Assembly (NCBI GenBank): GCA_017633615.1
Contig: JAGBPB010000033.1
Location: forward strand, 1 to 64,000
Source of the DNA: Bacteroidaceae bacterium
GTDB lineage: Bacteria > Bacteroidota > Bacteroidia > Bacteroidales > Bacteroidaceae
Direction: 5' to 3'
Length of the DNA stretch: 64,000 nucleotides
This document shows, piece after piece, positions 54,492-62,670 of this stretch; position 1 is the first letter of the stretch, and each line of letters begins with the position of its first letter. The notes below the pieces were generated by a model. The model saw only the letters and a list, made by a program, of their open reading frames with translations. It did no database searches and was not told the origin of the DNA. The position numbers and the translations under genes are program-made.

Positions 54492-55196
54492 ATGGAGACC
54501 GTAGCTGTAATACTGGCAGCAGGCTCCGGTTCAAGAACCGGCCTTTCCACCCCTAAGCAGTTCATTCCTTTGGGTGGAAAGACTGTTTTGGAACACTCCG
54601 TACAGACCTTCCATAATCACCCCGGGATAGATCAGGTGGTGATAGTCACATCAAAGGAGTATATAGAGAAGGTCCAGTCAATGGTCCAGGCCAATAAATG
54701 GAACAAGGTTAAAGCCGTATTACCTGGTGGAAAGGAGCGTTATGACTCCAGTCTGGTTGCGGTACGCGCTTACGCAGACCGTCCTGATACCGTGATGCTG
54801 TTCCATGATGCAGCCCGTCCGCTGGTGTCGGAACGCATCATAACCGATACCCTCAACGCCATGAAAACTTATAACGCAGTGGATGTGGCAATCCCTGCGG
54901 TAGATACCATAGTACAGTGCAACAAAGAGGGCACATACATGACCTCGATACAAGACCGTAGCCTGCTGTGGAGAATGCAGACTCCGCAGGGTTTCCGCCA
55001 GAAGACGATAGCCAAAGCGTATGAGGTTGCATTAAAAGATCCGCAGTTCACGGCTACCGATGACTGCGGCACGGTGCTGCGCTACCTCCCTGAAGAGAAG
55101 GTAGGCATTGTACGCGGATCAGAAAGGAATATCAAGCTGACTTACGCTGCTGACGTCTCTTTACTAGAGTTCCTATTATCAACCCCAGAACGGTAG
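54492..55196 (+). CDS. IspD/TarI-family cytidylyltransferase
   Basis: This is a 234-residue cytidylyltransferase (VILAAGSGSRTGLSTPKQF, GGKERYDSS, FHDAARPL, MQTPQGFRQ, and a late NIKLTYAADVS). IspD makes CDP-methylerythritol for isoprenoids; TarI makes CDP-ribitol. By eye about half of its residues match the N-terminal domain of the fusion at 32568-33947, and shared stretches such as ALKDP and TDDCGT or SDDCGT suggest close kinship. I therefore leave the substrate open, with CDP-ribitol synthesis a real alternative to IspD. It is co-directional with metG. Its last 65 bases overlap the convergent YfhO gene. Confidence 0.82.
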   Translation: METVAVILAAGSGSRTGLSTPKQFIPLGGKTVLEHSVQTFHNHPGIDQVVIVTSKEYIEKVQSMVQANKWNKVKAVLPGGKERYDSSLVAVRAYADRPDTVMLFHDAARPLVSERIITDTLNAMKTYNAVDVAIPAVDTIVQCNKEGTYMTSIQDRSLLWRMQTPQGFRQKTIAKAYEVALKDPQFTATDDCGTVLRYLPEEKVGIVRGSERNIKLTYAADVSLLEFLLSTPER

Positions 55197-57582
55197 AATA
55201 CATTATCACAATAAACAGTGTAGAAACCGTGTTGCCCAAACGAATGCTGTCAGGGCGGAATTCCATGCGTATCTCATGCTGACCGGCCGGTATGTTCATG
55301 GCGCGCAGCAGATAGTTTGCACGGAAGATTTCAGCGGGTTTACCGTCAATGTATGCTTTCCAACCGTACGGATAATAGATTTCTGAGAATACTACCGTAC
55401 CGTCGGCCGTTGATTGTGATGTATATGTAAGCACATCGGGAGCATAGCTGGTAAGCTTTATGCTGCTGCCCTGAGCTGCGGGTTTGAATTCTTCAACATA
55501 CTGTTTGAAATCATCCCCGACCACCATTGTCGTGGAAAGATCCACTTTGCCCAATGCTTCACATTCCTGATTGGGAGTTTCGGCAAGGGACAGGGAACTT
55601 ACAAACCATGCATTACCTAAAGCTGCAGGGTTGCGCATGGGTGTGGCGCGGCCGTCATCATCTTTTGTGATGATATACTTACCGTTGAGCATGCTCACAA
55701 TGTCAAGATTCACCCTTGAAAGATAGACATCGATAATATCCTGATATCTGCGCAGTTTGGCGGCGCTGTATCCGCCCAGTGATTTCAGGTTATATGATGT
55801 GCGTGAGTCATTGAAGGTATTGGTAGCCAGATTCAGAACCCTGAAGTGAGGATCTGTATCGGCCATTATTGCTTTCTCATATGGAAGGGCAGAGAAATTA
55901 CCCTGAATCTGTTTGGGTGAGACAAAGTTCGAGTCATTGAAGAAACGCTTGTCAACGGGCCACATATCGGCCACAACTATCACGCCTAGAGCGGCAATCA
56001 TCCACATCTTAGTGATTTTCCGGTTGGCAAACAGCCATATAGTACCGGCTGCCAGTAAGATGAAAACCAGTGAGCGGAAAGAGTCACTGCGCAGTATTGA
56101 AGCACGTTCTGAAATTATTGCAGAGAAGAACCAGTCTGGGAACTGGGCAATCAAATTAGCATCATTTGATGATGTGAATGAGAAGAGTGCACCTCCAAAC
56201 AGTGCAAAGATCAGACAGATACCGCCGGTTATTCCTGCGGCAATATAGATATTGCGGTTCAGTTGCTTAAGTTCAAGTTTGCCTTCCATTATCTGGCGGA
56301 TTGCCATAAAGCCCAGCAGAGGGATGGTAATCTCCGCTACTATAAGAATGGATGATACGGAACGGAATTTGCTGTACATGGGGAACCAGTTGTAGAACAG
56401 TTCTGTAAGCCACATCCAGTTCTTGCCCCATGCAAGAGCAAAAGAGAAGAAGGTAGCAACCAGAATAGCCCATTTGTATGGTCCTTTTACAAGAAGCAGT
56501 CCCAGGATGAAGAGGAAACAGATTGCAGCACCAGCATATACCGGTCCGGCGGTGAAAGGCTGTTCTCCCCAATAAGTAGGTGCTTGCTGACAGAAATCTT
56601 TGGCCTGGGCTTTTGATACGCCATGTGAAGTGAGTTGGCGGTATAGTTCAGAATCTGTACCTACGTCATATGTTGAAGCATTACCCATATAACCCGGAAT
56701 CATGAAAGTGAGAGACTCATCTATACCGTAGCTCCATGCTGTAGCATATTCCAGGCTGAGCCCTTTAGGAGCATCGGCATCATGGTCCGATACCAGGTCA
56801 GAGTGTCCTCCGCGCATGGTCTCCTTAACATATTCGCGGTTGGCAAATATGTTTGAAGAGCCGGTTCCAATTCCTACCAGTACTGCAACCGCAAACAGTG
56901 CGGTAGCCTTAACCAGATCCTTGTACCGTTTCTCTTTGATATGAATAAAGAGTTCAGCCACAAACAATACCCCTATCAGCATGAACATATAGTAAGCCAT
57001 CTGGGGATGCGGTGAGAAGCCCATGGCCGTGAATATCATGGTGAGTGAAAAACCCAGACCGTATTTCTTGCGGTAGATGAAGAAAAAACCCGCTACCACA
57101 ACCGCCATAAGCGCAATGGACCACGCCTTTGTATGATGTCCTGCCGGTTCAATTATATAGAAATATGATGAAAACCCCGTAGCAAGCGCTCCTACAATGG
57201 AGAGCCACCGGTCAACTCCAACTGAGCGAAGCAGAACAAAGAAGCAGCAGAAGTAGAGCATGAGCACCATCGGGAGTCTGTTGTTATGTGAGGGTCTGAG
57301 CAGATTTGTAAGAGGCTTTATCAGGTCATCGGATTTATAGTGACCTCCTCCTATCTGATAGTTGGGCATTCCGGCAAACATGGAACCTGTCCACCATGTA
57401 TAGTTACCGGTCTCCTGATGATATTGATAGGATTCATTTACAGCCTCCTTATAGCGCATGTTATCACCTGCATAAAGCTTCTTTCCCTGAAAGACAGGAG
57501 CGCAGTATATACATGAGAGTGCTGCAAACAATATTATCGCTACTACATATGGCAGATATTTCCGCAGTTGTTCCTTATTCAT
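55132..57582 (-). CDS. YfhO-family membrane protein
   Basis: This is an 816-residue protein with about twelve membrane segments over the first 550 residues and a C-terminal periplasmic domain before one last hydrophobic segment and a basic tail. It has the features of the YfhO family: an early LYAGDNMRYKEAVNE, then FAGMPNYQIGGG, and a FSEIYYPYGWKAYIDG region near the end. These are GT-C-like glycosyltransferases in Gram-positives, needed for lipid-linked glycosylation of lipoteichoic acid and other polymers. A role in decorating surface glycans is inferred. The 3' end overlaps the cytidylyltransferase gene by 65 bases. Confidence 0.85.
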   Translation of the reverse strand: MNKEQLRKYLPYVVAIILFAALSCIYCAPVFQGKKLYAGDNMRYKEAVNESYQYHQETGNYTWWTGSMFAGMPNYQIGGGHYKSDDLIKPLTNLLRPSHNNRLPMVLMLYFCCFFVLLRSVGVDRWLSIVGALATGFSSYFYIIEPAGHHTKAWSIALMAVVVAGFFFIYRKKYGLGFSLTMIFTAMGFSPHPQMAYYMFMLIGVLFVAELFIHIKEKRYKDLVKATALFAVAVLVGIGTGSSNIFANREYVKETMRGGHSDLVSDHDADAPKGLSLEYATAWSYGIDESLTFMIPGYMGNASTYDVGTDSELYRQLTSHGVSKAQAKDFCQQAPTYWGEQPFTAGPVYAGAAICFLFILGLLLVKGPYKWAILVATFFSFALAWGKNWMWLTELFYNWFPMYSKFRSVSSILIVAEITIPLLGFMAIRQIMEGKLELKQLNRNIYIAAGITGGICLIFALFGGALFSFTSSNDANLIAQFPDWFFSAIISERASILRSDSFRSLVFILLAAGTIWLFANRKITKMWMIAALGVIVVADMWPVDKRFFNDSNFVSPKQIQGNFSALPYEKAIMADTDPHFRVLNLATNTFNDSRTSYNLKSLGGYSAAKLRRYQDIIDVYLSRVNLDIVSMLNGKYIITKDDDGRATPMRNPAALGNAWFVSSLSLAETPNQECEALGKVDLSTTMVVGDDFKQYVEEFKPAAQGSSIKLTSYAPDVLTYTSQSTADGTVVFSEIYYPYGWKAYIDGKPAEIFRANYLLRAMNIPAGQHEIRMEFRPDSIRLGNTVSTLFIVIMYSTVLGLIIGTLVKRRQQRKSA

Positions 57583-57659
57583 AATTACAGATAGAATATG
57601 TTCAGATTGCGAAAGTACAATTTTTCAATCCTATTATCACCTATCGGAATGCTTTTTGT

Positions 57660-57667
57660 TACATTTG
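57660..57667 (+). promoter_or_regulatory. -7 box for the family 4 glycosyltransferase
   Basis: TACATTTG matches TAnnTTTG exactly and lies 22 bases before the ATG at 57690. No strong -33 TTG. The 107-base gap also serves the start of the divergent YfhO gene, where a weaker TACTTTCG (57617-57610, minus) is present. Confidence 0.5.
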
Positions 57668-57689
57668 CGTAATAAAAAATACAGGGATT

Positions 57690-58811
57690 ATGAAGATTGC
57701 GATACTAGGAACAGCCTGGCCATACCGAGGCGGTATAGCTGATTTCAACAACCGTCTGGCGCAGGAATTCATCAGTGAAGGTCATGAAGTGATTATCTAC
57801 ACCTTTACTCTTCAGTATCCGTCTTTTCTTTTTCCGGGCAAGACTCAGTACTCTCCTGATCCCCAGCCTCAGGGCCTCAACATAAAAAGGAAACTCAATT
57901 CTGTCAACCCTTTCAATTGGATAAAGGTGGGGCGTGAGTTGCGCAATGAAAAGCCTGATCTCCTTATCGTTCCGTTCTGGATGCCTTTTATGGGGCCTTC
58001 CACCGGATTTGTGGCCAGGAGACTTAAGAAAAGCGGAGCCAAGCGTGTGGCAATCCTGCATAACCTTATCCCACATGAGCACAAACCAGGTGACAAAATA
58101 TTGTCACGCTATTTCATAAGGTCAGTTGACGGATACGTAGCGCTTTCAGAATCGGTATTAAATGATATAAACCTGTTTGACAGGAACAAGCCCCGCACAT
58201 TCTGCCCGCATCCTCTCTATGACCATTTTGGGCCGATGGCTACGCGTGAAGAGTCACTCAAACACCTGGGTCTTGACCCTGCTTTCAGATACATACTCTT
58301 CTTTGGACTTATCCGTGACTACAAGGGTCTGGATCTGTTGCTTCAGGCATACTCAGACAGCCGCCTGCGCCGCCTCAACGTGAGGCTTATGGTGGCCGGA
58401 GAGTTTTACGGGAGTTCTGACAAGTATTTTGAGCTGGAGAAACAGCTTGGACTTGAAGGCCTTGTCATATGGAAGAATGAGTTTGTCCCTGCTGATGACG
58501 TACGTTTCTGTTTCGGGGCAGCCGATCTGATAGCACAACCTTACAAGACCGCAACGCAAAGCGGTGTGTCACAGATAGCCTATCATTTTGAGAAGCCTAT
58601 GCTTGTAACCAAGGTGGGCGGTCTGGCAGAGATTGTGCCTGACGGCAAGGCAGGTTACGCCGTTGATCCTGAACCGGCTAAAATTGCCGATGGATTGGTG
58701 GATTTCTTTACAAACAACCGTCAGGAACAGTTCACTGCAGGCGTGATAGAGGAGAAAAAGAAATATTCCTGGAGCAACATGACTCAGGCTATTCTTCAGT
58801 GTAAAATCTGA
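57690..58811 (+). CDS. glycosyltransferase family 4
   Basis: This is a 373-residue GT-B glycosyltransferase. The N-terminus has GTAWPYRGGIADFNNRLA, the usual glycine-rich acceptor loop. The C-terminal half has FFGLIRDYKGLDLLL, and QSGVSQIAYHFEKPMLVTKVGGLAEIV contains the expected nucleotide-sugar-binding region. Such enzymes often add mannose or similar sugars to lipid-linked glycans. It stands alone, with the YfhO gene diverging upstream. Its last 23 bases overlap the convergent M64 peptidase gene. Confidence 0.9.
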   Translation: MKIAILGTAWPYRGGIADFNNRLAQEFISEGHEVIIYTFTLQYPSFLFPGKTQYSPDPQPQGLNIKRKLNSVNPFNWIKVGRELRNEKPDLLIVPFWMPFMGPSTGFVARRLKKSGAKRVAILHNLIPHEHKPGDKILSRYFIRSVDGYVALSESVLNDINLFDRNKPRTFCPHPLYDHFGPMATREESLKHLGLDPAFRYILFFGLIRDYKGLDLLLQAYSDSRLRRLNVRLMVAGEFYGSSDKYFELEKQLGLEGLVIWKNEFVPADDVRFCFGAADLIAQPYKTATQSGVSQIAYHFEKPMLVTKVGGLAEIVPDGKAGYAVDPEPAKIADGLVDFFTNNRQEQFTAGVIEEKKKYSWSNMTQAILQCKI

Positions 58812-60015
58812 TGATGCGTTCCAGCGAACGTTGGCATACGGGGCAGAACTCTTTACAGGTATTGGTTTTCATTCGGCAGTCAGGAGAGCCGCGCCATACC
58901 CCTTTGGACATATAACCTCCACCTTCATACAAACCGGCTTTATCAGGCATCAAATCCTTCCATTTGCTGTCAAAGTCAACCTTTGTGGTAATGTTGGGTT
59001 CCCAAGGCTCCGTCTCGGAATTGTAGTACTGCTCATACTGGTCATCATAGTAATACTCATCGGCCAGACCTCCAAAGCTGTGTCCGAATTCATGTACCAC
59101 CACCGGTGCAAATTGTGCGTGGTGGGCTGTGGTCAAGGTATATGAATTGAATATTCCTCCGCCTCCGTAAACGTCAGTGTTGGCCAGTATGATAATATGC
59201 TCGTACGGGATTCCGGCAAGCCTGTCATGCAGTTGGCGTAATCTTAAAGTGGTCAGATACCGGTCTGAATAAAAGGTGCTGAAACTGGAACTCAGAGCTG
59301 TTTCGGTCCAGAGTCCGTTCTTGGGATCGCTTACGGTGCTGTCCTTTGATGCAAGTTCCACTGCCAGAATATTGAAACGGTCCTGCATTGTCTTGAACGG
59401 CTCATGTGAGAACAGACTGTTTACGGCTATATTCGCATCCTTGTAAAAAAGGTCCATTTGATTGGCAGTATAGCCTTCTGGGACAATTACCACGTCAATG
59501 CTTTTTTCAGGGCTGCCGCTGTGATGCAGATATTTCCATTTGGCCGGATTCTGTCCTATACGGCGTATCAGTATATCCTCCGGGTCAACGGTATGCTTTA
59601 AGGTTGCAACCACCTTGTTGTAGTTATCGGTCAGATTTACCTCAACTACAGCTTTCTGTTCCGGCATGGGGAGCAGGAATACGTTCTCAAAACTGCGGTT
59701 CACCAGCGTGGCCTCCTCAGTGTTCTGCCACTCCTGGAACAGGGTGCTGAATGCGTTGCGGTAGAGGGTATCGCCTGTAGCGGCATCGGTCATCATTATC
59801 TGTCCGTTTCCGTTCAGATACAGATCCTTAAGGTTTACGCGCCTGCCGGCCCATCCGACAAACACGTTCATGTCATCCAAATAGATACGGCTCTCCTTGC
59901 TGTTTCCTGAAAATGTGTAGTTTACCCTCAAAGTACGGTCTTGAGCGCTAGCTCCAAAGGCCAACGCCAAAGCCAATGCCAAAGTTATCTTACTCCTCAG
60001 CCGATACCAACTCAT
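58789..60015 (-). CDS. M64-family metallopeptidase (IgA peptidase-type fold)
   Basis: This is a 408-residue exported zinc peptidase. A signal peptide with an Ala-Leu repeat (about residues 5-25) precedes a beta-rich N-terminal domain (about 25-150). The catalytic region has VVHEFGHSFGGLADEY, H308 to H312, matching the HExxHxxGxxD pattern of peptidase M64. M64 was defined on an IgA-cleaving peptidase, but most Bacteroidetes members have no tested substrate. A CxxC pair near the C-terminus (CPVC) may stabilise it. The start at 60015 (MSWYRLRSK) overlaps the rnr stop by 26 bases; an earlier start at 60072 would lie deeper in rnr. Confidence 0.85.
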   Translation of the reverse strand: MSWYRLRSKITLALALALAFGASAQDRTLRVNYTFSGNSKESRIYLDDMNVFVGWAGRRVNLKDLYLNGNGQIMMTDAATGDTLYRNAFSTLFQEWQNTEEATLVNRSFENVFLLPMPEQKAVVEVNLTDNYNKVVATLKHTVDPEDILIRRIGQNPAKWKYLHHSGSPEKSIDVVIVPEGYTANQMDLFYKDANIAVNSLFSHEPFKTMQDRFNILAVELASKDSTVSDPKNGLWTETALSSSFSTFYSDRYLTTLRLRQLHDRLAGIPYEHIIILANTDVYGGGGIFNSYTLTTAHHAQFAPVVVHEFGHSFGGLADEYYYDDQYEQYYNSETEPWEPNITTKVDFDSKWKDLMPDKAGLYEGGGYMSKGVWRGSPDCRMKTNTCKEFCPVCQRSLERIIRFYTEE

Positions 60016-62158
60016 AATCCATCTGCTTCTTTTCAAGATTGCAGCGGGCAACCTTAATCTTGAGGTGATCACCCAGGCGGTAACGCTTGCGGGTGCGCTG
60101 GCCTATCAGGCAGTAGTTCTTCTCATCAAATTCAAAGTAATCACCGCCCAGAGAACGGATAGGTATCATTCCCTCGCACTTGTTTTCTATTATCTCAGCG
60201 TAAATGCCCCATTCTGTTACGCCGCTTATCACTGCGTCAAACACCTGTCCCATACGGTCAGCCATATACTCCACCTGCTTGTATTTGATGCTGGCGCGCT
60301 CAGCCTGTTCTGCCAGTTGCTCACGGTTTGAGCAGTGCTCACAATACTCCTCATATTTGGACTGGTTCACGGTGCGCCCGCCTGCCAGATAGCGGGTGAG
60401 CAAACGGTGTACCATAAGATCCGGATATCGGCGTATGGGTGATGTAAAATGGGTATAGTATTTGAAAGCAAGTCCGTAGTGACCTATGTTCTCTGTAGTG
60501 TAGCAGGCTTTCTGCATGGAACGTATGGAGATGGTCTCAATTAGTTCCTGCTCCTTCTTGCCTCTTACCTCACTGAGCATCTTGTTCATGGATTTAGCCA
60601 TATCCACAGGATCACCTGTTGCCTTGAGTTTGTAGCCGAATTTTGCAACGAAATTCTGCAGGTTCTCCATGCGCTCGGGATCAGGCTCATCGTGTACACG
60701 ATAGACAAATGTCTTGGGATTGCCGCCCTTGACTTTACCTATGGATTCAGCCACAGTGCGGTTGGCCAGAAGCATGAACTCCTCAACCAGTTGGTTGGCA
60801 TCCTTGGACTCCTTGAAGAATACGCTTACGGGATGTCCTGTTTCATCTATATCAAAACGTACCTCAACGCGGTCAAAGCTCAGGGCTCCATCGGCAAAAC
60901 GCTTCTGACGCAGGATCTTGGCCAGGCTGTCAAGTTTCATTATCTCCTGCTTGAACTCATCGCCCGGAAGAGGTTCCTTGCCTCCCTTCTGTTCACGTTC
61001 TATGATAGCCTGAACCTCCTCATAAGCAAAGCGGCGGTTGCTGCGGATTACCGTGCGGGCTATGCGGGAGCGCTTTACAACACCGGCATCAGTCATCTCA
61101 AGTATCACGGAGTAGGTGAGTTTGTCCTCATCCTGACGCAGTGAGCAGAGGTTGTTGCAGAGCTTTTCTGGCAGCATGGGTATGGTGCGGTCCACAAGAT
61201 AAATTGATGTGGCACGTTTGAAAGCCTCCTTGTCAATGATACTGCCCTCCTGAACGTACCAGCTTACATCTGCTATATGTACGCCCACCTCCCAGAGACC
61301 TTTCTTTATAGGTCTGATGGACAGTGCGTCGTCAAAATCCTTGGCGTCACGCGGGTCAATGGTGAATGTCACCACATCACGGAAATCCTCGCGTCCGGCC
61401 AGAGCTGCATCGGTTATTTCAGATGGAATCTGGTCTGCAGCCTGTTCCACGTTCTCCGGATAGCTGTAGGGAAGTCCGTATTCCGCGAGTATGGCATGCA
61501 TCTCAGTGTTGTTCTCACCCGCTGCGCCAAGAATGTCTATCACCTTGCCCACGGGGTTGCGGTCAGGGGTATCGGGCCATTCAACCACTTTAACCACCGC
61601 CTTCTCTCCATCGTGGCCTTTCTTGAGGCTGGCCAGAGGAATATAGATATCCTTATCGGACTTATCAGGGGTTACCAGGTATGCAAACTTGCCTTTTACC
61701 TGGAGCGTACCTACAAATGTATCCTTGGCGCGCTTGAGTATCTCTGTAACCTCACCCTCAAGACCGGCATGGGGACGGCGGGCAAACAGCACCACCTTGA
61801 CGCGGTCGCCGTTCACTGCGCCTGCTGAGTTACGTTCAGCTACAAACACATTCTCACTGCCGTCGTCGGGTACCAGGTAGTTCTTGCCGCCCACTCTGCG
61901 CTGGAGCACGCCCTCCAGGAACTTGCTCTTCTGCATAAGCTGGAACTGACCGTCCTTCTCCTTGAGGAAACCGTCATCAAGCAGTTCCAATACTATGTCA
62001 AGGCACATGGAGCGCATGGGATGCGTCTTGAGCTTAAGTTCATCATACAGCCTCTTGATGCTGATAGAACTCTCCTGATTGTCACGGAACCAGTCTGTGA
62101 TAAGGTCCGTCATGGTCCTGCGGTTGAGGCGGACACCACCTTTGAATGATCTTCCCAT
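59990..62158 (-). CDS. rnr: ribonuclease R
   Basis: RNase R is a 3'-5' exoribonuclease that degrades structured RNA. The 722-residue protein has a winged-helix start (about 15-90), cold-shock domains, an RNB catalytic domain with DPRDAKDFDDALSI (catalytic Asp residues) and a C-terminal S1 domain (from about 630) that begins DAVISGVTEWG. The ATG at 62158 gives the usual basic N-terminus. The M64 peptidase gene begins inside its last codons. Confidence 0.95.
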   Translation of the reverse strand: MGRSFKGGVRLNRRTMTDLITDWFRDNQESSISIKRLYDELKLKTHPMRSMCLDIVLELLDDGFLKEKDGQFQLMQKSKFLEGVLQRRVGGKNYLVPDDGSENVFVAERNSAGAVNGDRVKVVLFARRPHAGLEGEVTEILKRAKDTFVGTLQVKGKFAYLVTPDKSDKDIYIPLASLKKGHDGEKAVVKVVEWPDTPDRNPVGKVIDILGAAGENNTEMHAILAEYGLPYSYPENVEQAADQIPSEITDAALAGREDFRDVVTFTIDPRDAKDFDDALSIRPIKKGLWEVGVHIADVSWYVQEGSIIDKEAFKRATSIYLVDRTIPMLPEKLCNNLCSLRQDEDKLTYSVILEMTDAGVVKRSRIARTVIRSNRRFAYEEVQAIIEREQKGGKEPLPGDEFKQEIMKLDSLAKILRQKRFADGALSFDRVEVRFDIDETGHPVSVFFKESKDANQLVEEFMLLANRTVAESIGKVKGGNPKTFVYRVHDEPDPERMENLQNFVAKFGYKLKATGDPVDMAKSMNKMLSEVRGKKEQELIETISIRSMQKACYTTENIGHYGLAFKYYTHFTSPIRRYPDLMVHRLLTRYLAGGRTVNQSKYEEYCEHCSNREQLAEQAERASIKYKQVEYMADRMGQVFDAVISGVTEWGIYAEIIENKCEGMIPIRSLGGDYFEFDEKNYCLIGQRTRKRYRLGDHLKIKVARCNLEKKQMDYELVSAEE

Positions 62159-62224
62159 ATGGATAGTATTAACTGTTCACGAAGATAATAACAAATTTTG
62201 AAAAAAGGTTCTAAAGGCTAGGGA

Positions 62225-62261
62225 TGAAAAAAGAGGGGTCGCATCTTTTTGCGACCCCTCT
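62225..62261 (-). terminator. intrinsic terminator of rpsO
   Basis: AGAGGGGTCGCA (62232-62243) and its exact complement (62250-62261) form a 12-base stem, with six T residues on the minus strand. It lies 17 bases after the rpsO stop. It separates rpsO from rnr. Confidence 0.92.
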
Positions 62262-62277
62262 CTCTTCTTTTCTAGCC

Positions 62278-62547
62278 TTACTTACGCAGACCGAGAGCCT
62301 TGACGATGGCGCGGTAGCGCTCGATGTCTCTCTCCTTGAGGTAGTTGAGCAGTCTTCTGCGCTTACCTACAAGCTGGGTCAGTGCCCTTTCAGTGCTATA
62401 ATCCTTACGGTTCTCCTTAAGATGTTCCGTCAAATGGGAAATACGGTATGAGAACAAGGCTATCTGGGCTTCAGGTGAGCCAGTATCCGTGTTGGACTTT
62501 CCGTATTGTCCAAAGATCTCTTGTTTTTTCTCTTTGTCTAAATACAT
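62278..62547 (-). CDS. rpsO: 30S ribosomal protein S15
   Basis: S15 binds 16S rRNA early in small-subunit assembly. The 89-residue length is exact for bacterial S15. The motif [18 protein letters not shown] is diagnostic, followed by [10 protein letters not shown] and a basic C-terminus. It has its own full-consensus promoter and strong terminator. No pnp follows; rnr lies downstream instead. Confidence 0.97.
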   Translation of the reverse strand: MYLDKEKKQEIFGQYGKSNTDTGSPEAQIALFSYRISHLTEHLKENRKDYSTERALTQLVGKRRRLLNYLKERDIERYRAIVKALGLRK

Positions 62548-62584
62548 TTTCTTAAAAATAATGTGAAAACTCGTTTAGCGGGCG

Positions 62585-62614
62585 CAAAGATAGAGCTTCT
62601 TTTTCAATACACAA
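62585..62614 (-). promoter_or_regulatory. promoter for rpsO
   Basis: TTG (62614-62612), a 19-base spacer and TATCTTTG (62592-62585) on the minus strand give a complete Bacteroidetes promoter. The leader is about 30 bases. Confidence 0.75.
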
Positions 62615-62637
62615 TGAATTTTCTAACATTTTTGCCG

Positions 62638-62645
62638 TAACTTTG
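62638..62645 (+). promoter_or_regulatory. -7 box for typA
   Basis: TAACTTTG matches TAnnTTTG, 25 bases before the ATG at 62671. The -33 region lacks a clear TTG and overlaps the divergent rpsO promoter. Confidence 0.5.
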
Positions 62646-62670
62646 CACCCGCAAAATATAAGGTAGATAT

